Assembly (NCBI RefSeq): GCF_047495875.1
Contig: NC_092473.1
Span: 15,157,733-15,221,732 of the forward strand
Direction: 5' to 3'
Source: Pithys albifrons albifrons
Lineage: Eukaryota > Chordata > Aves > Passeriformes > Thamnophilidae
DNA: 64,000 nt
Shown here: positions 23,881 to 34,499 of the stretch, piece after piece
Layout: every line of letters begins with the position of its first letter
How positions within the stretch are numbered: position 1 is the stretch's first letter
Notes under the pieces: model-generated
What the model saw: the letters and a program-made list of their open reading frames with translations, nothing else
Told to the model about the DNA's origin: nothing
Database searches by the model: none
Translations under genes and position numbers: made by a program

Positions 23881-24945
23881 GTCACCCACAGCCCCTGCCC
23901 TCAGCCCCTGGCCCTGGCCCCAGACCCTGGCCCAGCCCACCCTCAGCCCTTGGCCCCAACCCACAGTCCTGTCCCCAAATCCTGTCCCCAAACCCTGTCC
24001 CCAAATCTTGTCCCCTGCCCACAGCCCCTGTCCCCAAGTCCTGTCCCCAACCCTTATCCCCAGCCCAGAGTCCCAGTCCTCAAATCCTGTCCCCAACCCA
24101 CAGTCCCTGTCCCCAAATCCTGTCCCCAACCCTTGACCCCAGCCCACAGTTCCTGTTCCCTGTCCTGTCCCCAAATCCTGTTCCCAAATTCTGTCCCCAA
24201 CCCACAGTTCCTGTCCCCAAATTCTGTCCCCAACCCACAGTCCCTGTCCCCAACTCCTGTCCCCAACCCACAGCCCCTGTCCCCACCTCCTGTGCCCCAC
24301 TCCTGCCCCACCTCCTGTGCCCCACTCCTGCCCCAGTCCCTGTGCCCCAATCCTGCCCCACTCCTGCCCCAGCCCCTGTGCCCCACTCCTGCCCCACCTC
24401 CTGTGCCCCACTCCTGCCCCCAGCCCCTGTGCCCCACTCCTGCCCCCAGCCCCTGTGCCCCACTCCTGCCCCACCTCCTGTGCCCCACTCCTGCCCCAGC
24501 CCCTGTGCCCCACTCCTGCCCCACCCGCTGGTGCCCCACTCCTGCCCCAGCCCCTGTGCCCCACTCCTGCCCCAGCCCCTGTGCCCCACTCCTGCCCCAG
24601 CCCTGTGCCCCACTCCTGCCCCACCTCCTGTGCCCCACTCCTGCCCCACCCGCTGGTGCCCCACTCCTGCCCCACCCGCTGGTGCCCCACTCCTGCCCCA
24701 CCCGCTGGTGCCCCACTCCTGCCCCACCCGCTGGTGCCCCACTCCTGCCCCCAGCCCCGTGCCCCACTCCTGCCCCACCCGCTGGTGCCCCACTCCTGCC
24801 CCACCTCCTGGTGCCCCACTCCTGCCCCACCTCCTGGTGCCCCACTCCTGCCCCAGCCCTGTGCCCCACTCCTGCCCCAGCCCTGTGCCCCACTCCTGCC
24901 CCAGCCCCTGTGCCCCACTCCTGCCCCAGCCCTGTGCCCCCTCCC
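23881..24945 (-). repeat. C-rich minisatellite (two sub-blocks), G-rich minus strand
   Basis: 23,881-24,290 repeats CCTGTCCCCAAATC and CCCAACCCACAGTC. 24,290-24,945 repeats CCCCACTCCTGCCCC followed by AGCCCCTGTG, CACCTCCTGTG or CACCCGCTGGTG, about 26 units of 25 bp. The minus strand has dense GGGG runs. Confidence 0.93.
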
Positions 24946-25299
24946 CGGGGCTGGCAGAGCCCCCTCCCCTCCCGCACAGCAATTCCAGCCTAACAAAGCG
25001 GAGCGGGGCTGGGTTTGACCCCGCCGGGAGGAGGAGGCGCCGCTGCCCCGTGTGCCCCTGGCACGTGTGTCCCCCTGGCACCCTCCATGTGAGCACAGCC
25101 CTGCAGGAGACACTCGCCCACGCTCGGCTCGGCATTGTCTGGAGCAGGGAAGGAGCGGGAGCTGCTGGAGAATGCCAGCCCTGCCCCTGGCCCTGCCCAG
25201 GGACGGAGGGAGGGAGGGAGGGAGGGAGGGAGGGAGAGGGGGCAGGGGCAGCTCGGAGGGGGCACGACCTGCCCTGAAGTGTGATTGGCACTTCGTGCC
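24946..25299. other. GC-rich sequence with a (GGGA)n run
   Basis: CpG-containing, with GGGAGGGAGGGA at 25,206-25,240. No gene recognised. Confidence 0.5.
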
Positions 25300-25945
25300 C
25301 AGGGGGTGTTTGGGTGTTTGCAGCTCTGGGTGCTCAGTTTGGGGGTTTTTTTATGGGTGTTTGCAGCTCTGGGTGCTCAGGGGGTTCTTTTTTAGGGGGT
25401 GTTTGCAGCTCTGGGTGCCCAGGGGGTTCTTTTTTCTGGTTGTTTGCAGCTCTGGGTGCCCAGGGGGTTCTTTTTTCTGGTTGTTTGCAGCTCTGGGTGC
25501 TCAATTTTTATTTTTATTTTGGTGTTTGCAGCTCTGGGTGCTCAGGGGGTTATTTTTTGGGGTGTTTGCAGCTCTGGGTGCTCAATTTTTTGGAGGAGTG
25601 TTTGCAGCTCTGGGTGCTCAGGGGGTTCTTTTTTGGGGGTGTTTGCAGCTCTGGGTGCTCAGGGGGTTCTTTTTGGGGGGTGTTTGCAGCTCTGGGTGCT
25701 CAGGAGGTTCTTTTTTTTGGTGTTTGCAGCTCTGAGTGCCCAGGGGGTTCTTTTTTGGGGTGTTTGCAGCTCTGGGTGCCCAGGGGGTTCTTTTTTGGGG
25801 TGTTTGCAGCTCTGGGTGCTCAGGGGGTTCTTTTTCTGGTTGTTTGCAGCTCTGGGTGCTCAAATTTTATTTTTTTTTTGGTGTTTGCAGCTCTGGGTGC
25901 CCAGGGGGTTCTTTTTTGGGGTGTTTGCAGCAGTTGTGGTTTCCC
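25300..25945 (+). repeat. About 40-bp minisatellite with repeated acceptor-like motifs
   Basis: About 15 units of TGTTTGCAGCTCTGGGTGCT followed by CAGGGGGTTCTTTTTT. Each unit has a T-run then TTTGCAG, which looks like a 3' splice site on the plus strand. Confidence 0.93.
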
Positions 25946-26139
25946 CATCCCTGGAAGTGTCCAGGGCTGGGTGCTTGGGGGGGTTTAATTTGATTTAATC
26001 CACATTACAGCCAAACCCCTGGAAATCCTGTTAAAAGCTCAGGGAGGATTTTCAGAGATGAGGGAAATGTTCCAGCTCAGCCAGGGAGTCCTTTGGCTCC
26101 AGGAGGCCACAACTGCTGCAAAAATCCCCCACAAAAGGC

Positions 26140-26800
26140 ACCTCCATCCCTGTCCTTGGCAGGGGCATCTCCATCCCTGTCCTTGGCAGGGCCATTTCCA
26201 TCCCTGTCCCCAACTGGCAGGGGCATCTCCATCCCTGTCCCCAGCTGGCAGGGCCATCTCCAGCCCTGTCCCCAGCTGGCAGGGCCATCTCCAGCCCTGT
26301 CCCCAGCTGGCAGGGCCATCTCCAGCCCTGTCCCCAGCTGGCAGGGCCATCTCCAGCCCTGTCCCCAGCTGGCAGGGCCATCTCCAGCCCTGTCCCCAGC
26401 TGGCAGGGCCATCTCCAGCCCTGTCCCCAGCTGGCAGGGCCATCTCCAGCCCTGTCCCCAGCTGGCAGGGCCATCTCCATCCCTGTCCTCAGCTGGCAGT
26501 GGCATCTCCAGCCCTGTCCCCAGCTGGCAGGGCCATCTCCAGCCCTGTCCCCAGCTGGCAGTGGCATCTCCAGCCCTGTCCCCAGCTGGCAGGGCCATCT
26601 CCAGCCCTGTCCCCAGCTGGCAGGGCCATCTCCAGCCCTGTCCCCAGCTGGCAGGGCCATCTCCAGCCCTGTCCCCAGCTGGCAGGGCCATCTCCAGCCC
26701 TGTCCATGGCAGGGGCATCTCCAGCCCTGTCCTCAGCTGGCAGGGGCATCTCCAGCCCTGTCCTCAGCTGGCAGGGCCATCTCCAGCCCTGTCCTTGGCT
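26140..26800 (+). repeat. 31-bp minisatellite
   Basis: About 21 units of GGGCCATCTCCAGCCCTGTC plus CCCAGCTGGCA, highly homogeneous in 26,270-26,460. Confidence 0.95.
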
Positions 26801-27296
26801 CCATGGTTGGCACCATCCCACATCTCCAGGACAGGCTGTTTTCCAGGTCATGGCACAGCCCCTGCTGTCCGATGGGAGCCAAAAGACTTTTCCCAGTTGT
26901 CCAGGGACATCCCTGGTTTCCCACACAGGGCAGGCTAAAATTAGCAGTGATTCCCTCTGCAAAGCAAGTCATTCTTTCAGGAGAGGGCACCAGGAGGAGC
27001 ACAGAGAGAATGGGAGCTCCCCTCATGAAATATTCACCTGCTCAGCCTCAGCAAAGGCCTCCTGAGGAATTTTGGAGATCACTCTAATTAGGCTCCGAGC
27101 TCTGCTGCTGTTTCTGCCTCTCCTGCCCCCTTTGCTCATCCTTTATTCATGGCCCTTTGCCTGCCAGAGCAGCAGGGCTGGTTCCTGAGGGGCTTTTATC
27201 CCTTTCTTCTTGCACAAGAAGGGAAAATACCATCACATGTGGCAGAGGGGAACCTGATTGAAATGTGTCCTTGGCACCCTGGAGGGGGTTGGGTTG
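26801..27296. other. Unique flank left of duplicon A, no gene seen
   Basis: This sequence is not found at the copy B boundary, so it marks the left edge of the duplication. Confidence 0.5.
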
Positions 27297-27625
27297 GAAG
27301 GGGCATTAAAGCCCACCCAGTGCCACCCCTGCCATGGGCAGGGACACCTCCCACCAGCCCAGGGTGCTCCAAGCCCTGTCCAGCCTGGCCTGGGACACTC
27401 CCAGGGCTGGGGCAGCCACAGCTTCTCTGGGCACCTGTGCCAGGGCCTGCCCACCCTCCCAGCCAGCAATTCCTTCCCAATATCCCAGTGTCAGTGGGAA
27501 GCCATTCCCCTTGGCCTGTTCCTCCAGAGTCTTGTCCAAAATCCTTCTCTGGTTCTTTTGGAGCCTCTTTAGGCACTCAAAGGGGCTCCAAGGTGTCCCT
27601 GGAGCCTTCTCTTCTCCAGGGTGAA
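27297..27625 (-). mobile_element. CR1 at the left edge of duplicon A
   Basis: Minus-strand CR1 with the CAGTGTCAGTGGGAAGCC variant, continued by the 90-bp spacer ending GGAAGGGGCAGTGAAATGGG. Its counterpart at 50.5 kb sits on the A/B junction. Confidence 0.85.
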
Positions 27626-27711
27626 ATCAAGGAGAGGGAATTGGATCCCTCTGGATTTCCTGTTATTCTGGAAGGGGCAGTGAAATGGGAGGATGTTTTC
27701 TGAGCCACAGA

Positions 27712-28045
27712 ATCACAGAATGGTTTGGGTTTGAAGGGACCTCAAAGCCCACCCAGTGCCACCCCTGCCATGGGCAGGGACACCTCCCACCAGCCCAGGG
27801 TGCTCCAAGCCCTGTCCAGCCTGGCCTGGGACACTCCCAGGGCTGGGGCAGCCACAGCTTCTCTGGGCACCTGTGCCAGGGCCTGCCCACCCTCCCAGCC
27901 AGCAATTCCTTCCCAATATCCCACCTAACCCTTCCTGGCAATGGGAAGCCATTCCCCTTGGCCTGTCCCACATCCCTCTCCAGCTCTCCTGGAGCCCCTT
28001 TAGGCTCTGGAAGGGGCTCTCAGCTCTCCCTTCTCCAGGTGAGCC
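27712..28045 (-). mobile_element. CR1 LINE 3' fragment
   Basis: Minus-strand CR1 with tail AATCACAGAATGGTTTGGGT, followed to 28,256 by the same non-CR1 segment seen at 4613-4800. Confidence 0.85.
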
Positions 28046-29112
28046 CCCCCAGCTCTCCCAGCCTGGTCCAGCCCTTTCATCTGTATCCATATTTTCCTAT
28101 CCATCCCCATTCCTGGAACAAGGCAGTTCCCTGGAGCTGCTTTCCCTGCTGTTTGCCCCACACCCCCTTTCCTGCTCTCCCCTTCAGCATTTTCTCTCTG
28201 CTGACACCACAGAGCAGCAGCTTCAGTGACCCTGTGACAGCTCCTGTGCCTCTGAGTCCTTCTGATGTCAGAATGGAGTAATTGTTTGACAAAACTCGAC
28301 TTTGCTGCGAGGCCTCAATGCATTTTTTAACAGTAAGAAAGTAATTGTGGATTTATTGGTGCTCTCAACACCTTGGGGAAGATCCAGAGTTCCACTTGGG
28401 ACCACTTAAGGATTTAGTGCTTTGCAGGGGATGATTGGGGAGCACAGATTAATTAACACTTACCCAAGGGTTGAGCCACCTCCCCTTTTTCTTTCCATTC
28501 CTGTGGATTTTGGGGACACTGGGGTGTCTCTCTCTGGGGACACAAACCTGGCTTGGCCCTCCCTGTGCCACCCCCCCAGCAGTGCCCTCCCCCTGCCCCT
28601 TGGCACTCCCTCACACACTTTTATCTGCAGCAAAGTGGAGCAAAAGGGCTGCTGTGAAATCCTTGGAAGCTGCTGAATTAATATTGCCTGGCAAGCTGTT
28701 ATGTATTTTTTATTACTGAGATAGTAAAATATTGAAATGGCTTCTGACAGAGAGAGAGGAGCAAAGGAAAACACCCAGGAGAAATTATTTTATCTCCGAG
28801 GCTTTAATTGAATGGTGTAAAACACTTTTATGGCAAAGAAAGATGATTTATTTGCCTCTTATGATCATCTGTACTGGAAGAGAAGCCTCTCTGGAAGAGC
28901 TTTCCCACCCTCTGCTTACCTGTGAGGTACCTGAGGGTTCTGCTCCAAGGATGGGTCTGTTTTCCCCTCTCCACCTTTTTTGTTGTCTTTCCACTGCCTA
29001 AAATCTCATTTTTTGCTGTGGTTGACTCTGCAATGGGTTTGTAACCCACAGAGAGCAGAGAAAGGTGGGGAGGAGGAGCCCAGGATGCTCCTCAGCACCT
29101 GCACCTTGTTGT
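28046..29112. other. Mostly unique sequence of duplicon A, no gene seen
   Basis: 28,260-29,090 is AT-rich and non-repetitive and is copied at 51,456-52,290. No exon recognised. Confidence 0.45.
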
Positions 29113-29262
29113 GAGAATAATCCCAGACTGTTCTGAGCTGGAAGGACCCACAAGGATCAGCGAGTCCAACTCTTCAGTCAGTGGCCCACAGAGGGGATTG
29201 AACCCCTGACCTTGGCATTGTTACAGCCAAGTTCTAACCAACTGAGCCAATCCTGGTGGGAT
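29113..29262 (-). mobile_element. TguSINE1-like SINE
   Basis: On the minus strand a tRNA-like head (GGCTCAGTTGGTTAGAACTT, B-box GGTCAGGGGTTCAATCCC) is followed by a CR1-type tail (AGAGTTGGACTCGCTGATCC). This arrangement is the passerine tRNA/CR1-tail SINE as I know it. It is decayed and not a working tRNA. Confidence 0.8.
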
Positions 29263-29408
29263 TGAACCCAACCTGGCCTTGGACACTCCCAGGGCTGGGG
29301 CAGCCAGAGCTTCTCTGGGCACCTGTGCCAGGTGATGCCTTCATGGAACTGGTGACTTTGATTCTGATCCAGGTTTTAACCCAGATTGACTCCCATTCTC
29401 CAGAAGGA

Positions 29409-30362
29409 GCTCTTTACATTCCTTCCCTCCCCTGCCCTTCCCATCCCTTCCCTCTCCTGCCCTTTCCATCCCTTCCCTCTCCTGCCCTTTCCATCCCTTC
29501 CCTCTCCTGCCCTTTCCATCCCTTCCCTCTCCTGCCCTTTCCATCCCTTCCCTCTCCTGCCCTTTCCATCCCTTCCCTCTCCTGCCCTTTCCATCCCTTC
29601 CCTCTCCTGCCCTTTCCATCCCTTCCCTCTCCTGCCCTTTCCATCCCTTCCCTCTCCTGCCCTTTCCATCCCTTCCCTCTCCTGCCCTTTCCATCCCTTC
29701 CCTCTCCTGCCCTTTCCATCCCTTCCCTCTCCTGCCCTTTCCATCCCTTCCCTCTCCTGCCCTTTCCATCCCTTCCCTCTCCTGCCCTTTCCATCCCTTC
29801 CCTCTCCTGCCCTTTCCATCCCTTCCCTCTCCTGCCCTTCCCATCCCTTCCCTCTCCTGCCCTTCCCATCCCTTCCCTCTCCTGCCCTTCCCATCCCTTC
29901 CCTCTCCTGCCCTTCCCATCCCTTCCCTCTCCTGCCCTTCCCATCCCTTCCCTCTCCTGCCCTTCCCATCCCTTCCCTCTCCTGCCCTTCCCATCCCTTC
30001 CCTCTCCTGCCCTTCCCATCCCTTCCCTCTCCTGCCCTTCCCATCCCTTCCCTCTCCTGCCCTTCCCATCCCTTCCCTCTCCTGCCCTTCCCATCCCTTC
30101 CCTCTCCTGCCCTTCCCATCCCTTCCCTCTCCTGCCCTTCCCATCCCTTCCCTCTCCTGCCCTTCCCATCCCTTCCCTCTCCTGCCCTTCCCATCCCTTC
30201 CCTCTCCTGCCCTTCCCATCCCTTCCCTCTCCTGCCCTTCCCATCCCTTCCCTCTCCTGCCCTTCCCATCCCTTCCCTCTCCTGCCTTTCCCATCCCTTC
30301 CCTCTCCTGCCTTTCCCATCCCTTCCCTCTCCTGCCCTTCCCATCCCTTCCCTCTCCTGCTC
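29409..30362 (-). repeat. 25-bp minisatellite, copy A (about 38 units)
   Basis: Perfectly regular CCTTCCCTCTCCTGCCCTT plus CCCATC. Units before about 29,830 have CCTTTCCATC and those after have CCTTCCCATC. Copy B holds only about 11 units and uses CCCGTCC. Same family, inverted, at 7271-7914. Confidence 0.96.
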
Positions 30363-30364
30363 TT

Positions 30365-30600
30365 AGTGAAGGGTTTTTAAGGATGAGGGTTTTTTTAGGG
30401 AATTCTGCCCAGGATCAGGAGGAACACCCTGTGCTCAAGGAAAGAACTTGTTAATGAGGGTTTTTTTTAGGGAATTCTGCACGGGATCAGGAGGAACATC
30501 CTGTGCTCAGGGAAACCACTTGTTAGTGAAGGGTTTTTTAGGGATGAGGGTTTTTTAGGGAATTCTGCACAGGATGAGGAGGAACATCCCGTGCTTGGTG
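30365..30600 (+). repeat. About 75-bp tandem repeat, copy A (three units)
   Basis: Units contain TTTTAGGGAATTCTGCACAGG, trimmed here to TTAGGGAATTCTGCACAGG, and AGGAGGAACATCCTGTGC. Copy B has about 11 units of this repeat. Confidence 0.88.
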
Positions 30601-32154
30601 TAGCCAAGGGCTCTCAAAGCAAAGGGATTTAAGGCAGCAAATGGTGGGCTGGGAGCAACTGGTGATGTCCTGGGAGAAGAGGAACTGAGATGGTCCAGGT
30701 GGGCTTCTGGACCAAGCCTGGAGAACATGAACTGACCTGGAAAAGGTCCTTGTCCCTCCCCAGTCCCGGGACAGGTTTTGGCCAAGGAGTGAAGCCCTCA
30801 GAGGGCTCTGAGTTGGTCCCTCCCTGTTCCCCTCTGGGTGTTGTTTGCCAGCCAAGAGCTTATTCCAGAGGGACATCCCGAGGAGCAGAGGGATGAAATG
30901 CCAGCTGGGATTGGTTTTCCTTTGCCCCTCAGCACCCCCAGGCTGTGACTGGATCACAGCCAGCAGCAGGAGGGGTGGAATTCTCTGGGACATCTCCAGA
31001 CCTCCCCACCAACCACGGAGGGTGTTGGGGGAAGAGCAGCCTCTCCTTGTGGAGCTGCTGGTGGTGGGAGGGAAGAAAAGCTCCAAGGAGTTGAGCAGGA
31101 TTGATTTTTAATTGATTTATTTCGCTTTTTAATTTTATTTTTTTTTTAATTTAACTCGTTCCACACATCCCTGCCAAGACAAGGAGATGAGACTGGGAAG
31201 TTTGGGATGAGATTCCAGCAGATGGTGGATGGAGAGGGAGGAAAAGCTGCCCCGAGTCGGGTTTGGTTCCCAATTTAAGCCCCAATCAAACAGAACCCCA
31301 AGAATTATAAAACTCCTCCTTCCCACATGCACCTGAGGAATCAAATTCCATCTCAGAGACAAGCCAAGCCCATTTTCCAATAAGGAATAAACCCAGGGCT
31401 TAGGAAATGCACACACACAAAGCAGAGGAAACTTAAAAGCATTTTCCCAGCACAGGAGTTGAAAATAAAAAGGTGACCTTTAAAGCAGGTGGGGAGAGTT
31501 CATTTGGAGGGTAAAATAAAGATAAAAAAAAGCAGCTGGGTTAATCCAAAAAGCCCTACCTGGCAGCCACTCCTTCTGCCATAGTTTAGTTCTCTTTTTA
31601 AGAGGGGTTTCAGCCTCAGGATTTCAAAAAATTCATTCCCTTTTAGTGCTGGAAGAGATGACAGAGCTGGAACAGGCTCTGCTTTCACATCCTGCTCGGG
31701 GAGCAGCCAGAGGTGGGGGCTGTTCCCTGTCCTGCCCTCACTCAGCCCTTTCATCCAGGACTTTCAGCTCCTGGGGGTGTCCAGGCAGGGAAAGGGAAGA
31801 GGTGGAACATCTCCCCCTCTTCTGTCCCCCAGAGGTCACCCCCAGAGCTGAGGGAAGTGTGTTAAACCCAGCCAGGATTGGCACAGAGATGCCCTCCTGG
31901 AGCTCTGCTGCCCACCAGGGGTGTGGGGGCTCTGCTTTAACCCTGGGCTGGCCATGAGGAGCTTTGGGCTCATCCCTTTCAGAGCTGGGTGTTGGTGGAG
32001 GAGCAACAGCCCCACCCTGGGGCAGCTCTTGGTGTTTGGAAGGACCTGGAGCTTTGCTGGACCCAACAGACCCATTTTCAATCTCCTTTTTCCCATCAGA
32101 GCTCCATCCCCATCCCCCAAACCCACAGCTGGGAGTTCAGTGCAGGAACAAGGT
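30601..32154. other. Unique sequence of duplicon A, no gene seen
   Basis: No tandem repeats apart from a T-rich run at 31,130-31,150. Translations on both strands match nothing I know. Confidence 0.45.
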
Positions 32155-33295
32155 GTGGACTCTCCATCCCTGGGGGTGTCCAAGGGATGTCCAGGTGACA
32201 CAAAGGGACACTTGGAGGTTGGGAATGATCAGTTCCAATCTCTGGGCTCTCCTCTCACCCCACCTGGAGCTGCCACCTGGAGCTCCTCTCACCCCACCTG
32301 GAGCTGTGGGTGGTTGGGAGGCAGGGCCATGGGGACATTCAGGGGCAGAGAGGGACCAAAACTGGCATTCCAAGGATTTCTCTGACTCTGCCTCATCAGG
32401 ATGGATTTCAGGAACTCCCCAAGCTCGTGGGAAGTGCAAGGAAAGAACCTCAAGAGCTGCCACTGCAGGTGCTGCCACCCCTGGGAGTGTCCAAGGGATG
32501 TCCAGGTGACACAGGGACACTTTGGAGTTGGGAATGATCAGCTCCAATCCCTGTGCTCTCCTCTCACCCCACCTGGAGCTGCCACATCCTCTGTGCTGTG
32601 GGTGGTTGGTAGGCAGGGCCAAGGGGACATTCAGGGGCAGAGAGGGACCAAAACTGGCATTCCAAGGATTTCTCTGAAAGAACCTCAAGAGCTGCAACTG
32701 CAGGTGCTGCCACCCATGGGAGTGTCCAAGGGATGTCCAGGTGACACACAGGAACACTTTGGAGTTGGGAATGATCAGCTCCAATATCTGGGCTCTCCTC
32801 TCACCCCACCTGGAGCTGTGGGTGGTTGGGAGGCAGGGCCATGGGGACATTCAGGGGCAGAGAGGCACCAAAACTGGCATTCCAAGGATTTCTCTGACTC
32901 TGCCTCATCAGGATGGATTTCAGGAACTCCCCAAGCTCGTGGGAAGTGCAAGGAAAGAACGTCAAGAGCTGCCACTGCAGGTGCTCCCACCCCTGGGAAT
33001 GTCCAAGGGATGTCCAGGTGACACAAAGGGACAGTTTGGAGTTGGGAATGATCAGCTCCAATCTCTGGGCTCTCCTCTCACCCCACCTGGAGCTGCCACA
33101 TCCTCTGTGCTGTGGGTGGTTGGGAGGCAGGGCCAAGGGGACATTCAGGGGCAGAGAGGGACCAAAACTGGCATTCCAAGGATTTCTCTGACTCTGCCTC
33201 ATCAGGATGGATTTCAGGAACTCCCCAAGCTCGTGGGAAATGCAAGGAAAGAACCTCAAGAGCTGCCACTGGAGGTGCTGCCACCCCTGGGGGGG
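32155..33295 (+). repeat. Long-unit tandem repeat, copy A (about four units of 240-320 bp)
   Basis: Units contain GTGTCCAAGGGATGTCCAGG, GGGAATGATCAGCTCCAATC, GTGGGTGGTTGGGAGGCAGG and CTCATCAGGATGGATTTCAG. One unit (near 32,600-32,700) lacks the CTCATCAGG segment. Confidence 0.92.
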
Positions 33296-33324
33296 TCTCA
33301 CCAAACACTCTCTGCTCCCAGATC

Positions 33325-33442
33325 CCAGCCTGGGAAATAAAGCTGGGAATTAATGCTGGGAAATAAAGCTGGGAATTAATGCTGGGAAATAAAGCTGGGA
33401 ATTAATGCTGGGAAATAAAGCTTGGAAATAAAGCTGGGAATG
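33325..33442 (+). repeat. 26-bp short array, copy A
   Basis: Four units of GGGAAATAAAGCTGGGAATT plus AATGCT; matched by a shorter version at 56,306-56,396. Confidence 0.9.
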
Positions 33443-34374
33443 GGGATTTAATCCAAGAGTGACTCCCCTTAGGCTTTGTTTCCCTTGTGAAATAACTGCT
33501 TTTTTAAAAAGAAATGCTAATAATGCTACCAATAATTAATGTTCTCTGAGTCTCTCAGTTCCAGGGAGGGGTGATTAGATCCAAACAGCAGAGATGTTTC
33601 TGATCTCAGCGCTGTGAGAAGATACAGAAACAAAGCCCATGTTCTCAGACGGCCTCTGCTCTCAGTCCTTTGCCAACCCTGGGAGCTCCTGAGGCTGAAA
33701 CGTTTATTGTGTGTTTATTTCTCAGGCTGAAACTGCAACACTTTGTTGGTGTCAAACCAAAACCTTCCCCTCCCGAACTCTTTAATCTCTTTCTTGCTGT
33801 GCCCTGTGGAGTTTGTCAGAACCAGGAGCTGCCTGATGGAAAATAAATGTCTGTATTTCCTCAGCTCTGAATGAATTCCCCACATTCCTCCCTGTCTGTC
33901 ACGTGGGTGAATGTCCTGGGTTGTTTTCTTTTCTCTCCATCACCCTGTTGAGGTGCTGCTGGGGTGTGAAGGCAGCAGATAAAACTGATAATGATGCTTA
34001 ATTAATAAAGCAATACGAAATAATGATTGAATTAAAACAAATTGATGGAGCCAAATTCTAACAGGTGGGTCCCCACGAGGAGAGTTTGTCCTTCTGTTCC
34101 AAAGAACTTCAGCTCAGGATTTCTTGTGCTGGTCCAGGTTGGATGTGGAGAAGCAGGAACTGCTCCAGGTGAGGGAAGTTTCCTGTTCCAAGGTTTGTAG
34201 CCAAGAGAATTCCCAATCTATTCCACGGCAAAGGGTCGGAGCCCAAAACATTCCTGTCCTTTCCTTCCTCTCTGTTTTCTCAGCTGAGCTTGAAGAGCTG
34301 TTAATAATTTAATATTTATTCAATTCCTTGAGTGGCAGGAGGGCTTTGAAACCAGGCCAGCCCTGGAGCAGGAA
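33443..34374. other. Unique sequence of duplicon A, no gene seen
   Basis: Non-repetitive and AT-rich; nearly unchanged in copy B (56,397-57,327). No exon recognised. Confidence 0.45.
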
Positions 34375-34468
34375 GGGAATTCCAGCCATTGACTGAAGAG
34401 CTGGACTCGATGATCCTTGTGGGTCCCTTCCAGCTCAGGATAGTCTGGGATTCTGGGATTCTGGGAAT
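34375..34468 (+). mobile_element. SINE/CR1 tail fragment, copy A
   Basis: CCATTGACTGAAGAGCTGGA, then GATGATCCTTGTGGGTCCC, ending in three GGGATTCT-type tail repeats. This is the TguSINE1-like 3' tail without its tRNA head. Confidence 0.7.
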
Positions 34469-34499
34469 GTGCCACGTGCCAGTGGATTGTGGATCTTTT

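Noticed and set aside
23830..25291. Gly-rich frames of about 400 codons on the minus strand
   Set aside because: They are translations of the C-rich minisatellite. Codon pattern follows the DNA unit, not a protein constraint.
29113..29262. tRNA gene
   Set aside because: The A/B-box-like head is decayed and fused to a CR1-type tail; it is a SINE, not a functional tRNA.
29256..30380. Long Ser/Pro-rich frame in the 25-bp array
   Set aside because: The unit lacks stops, so all three forward and three reverse frames stay open. No start context, splice sites or known domain.
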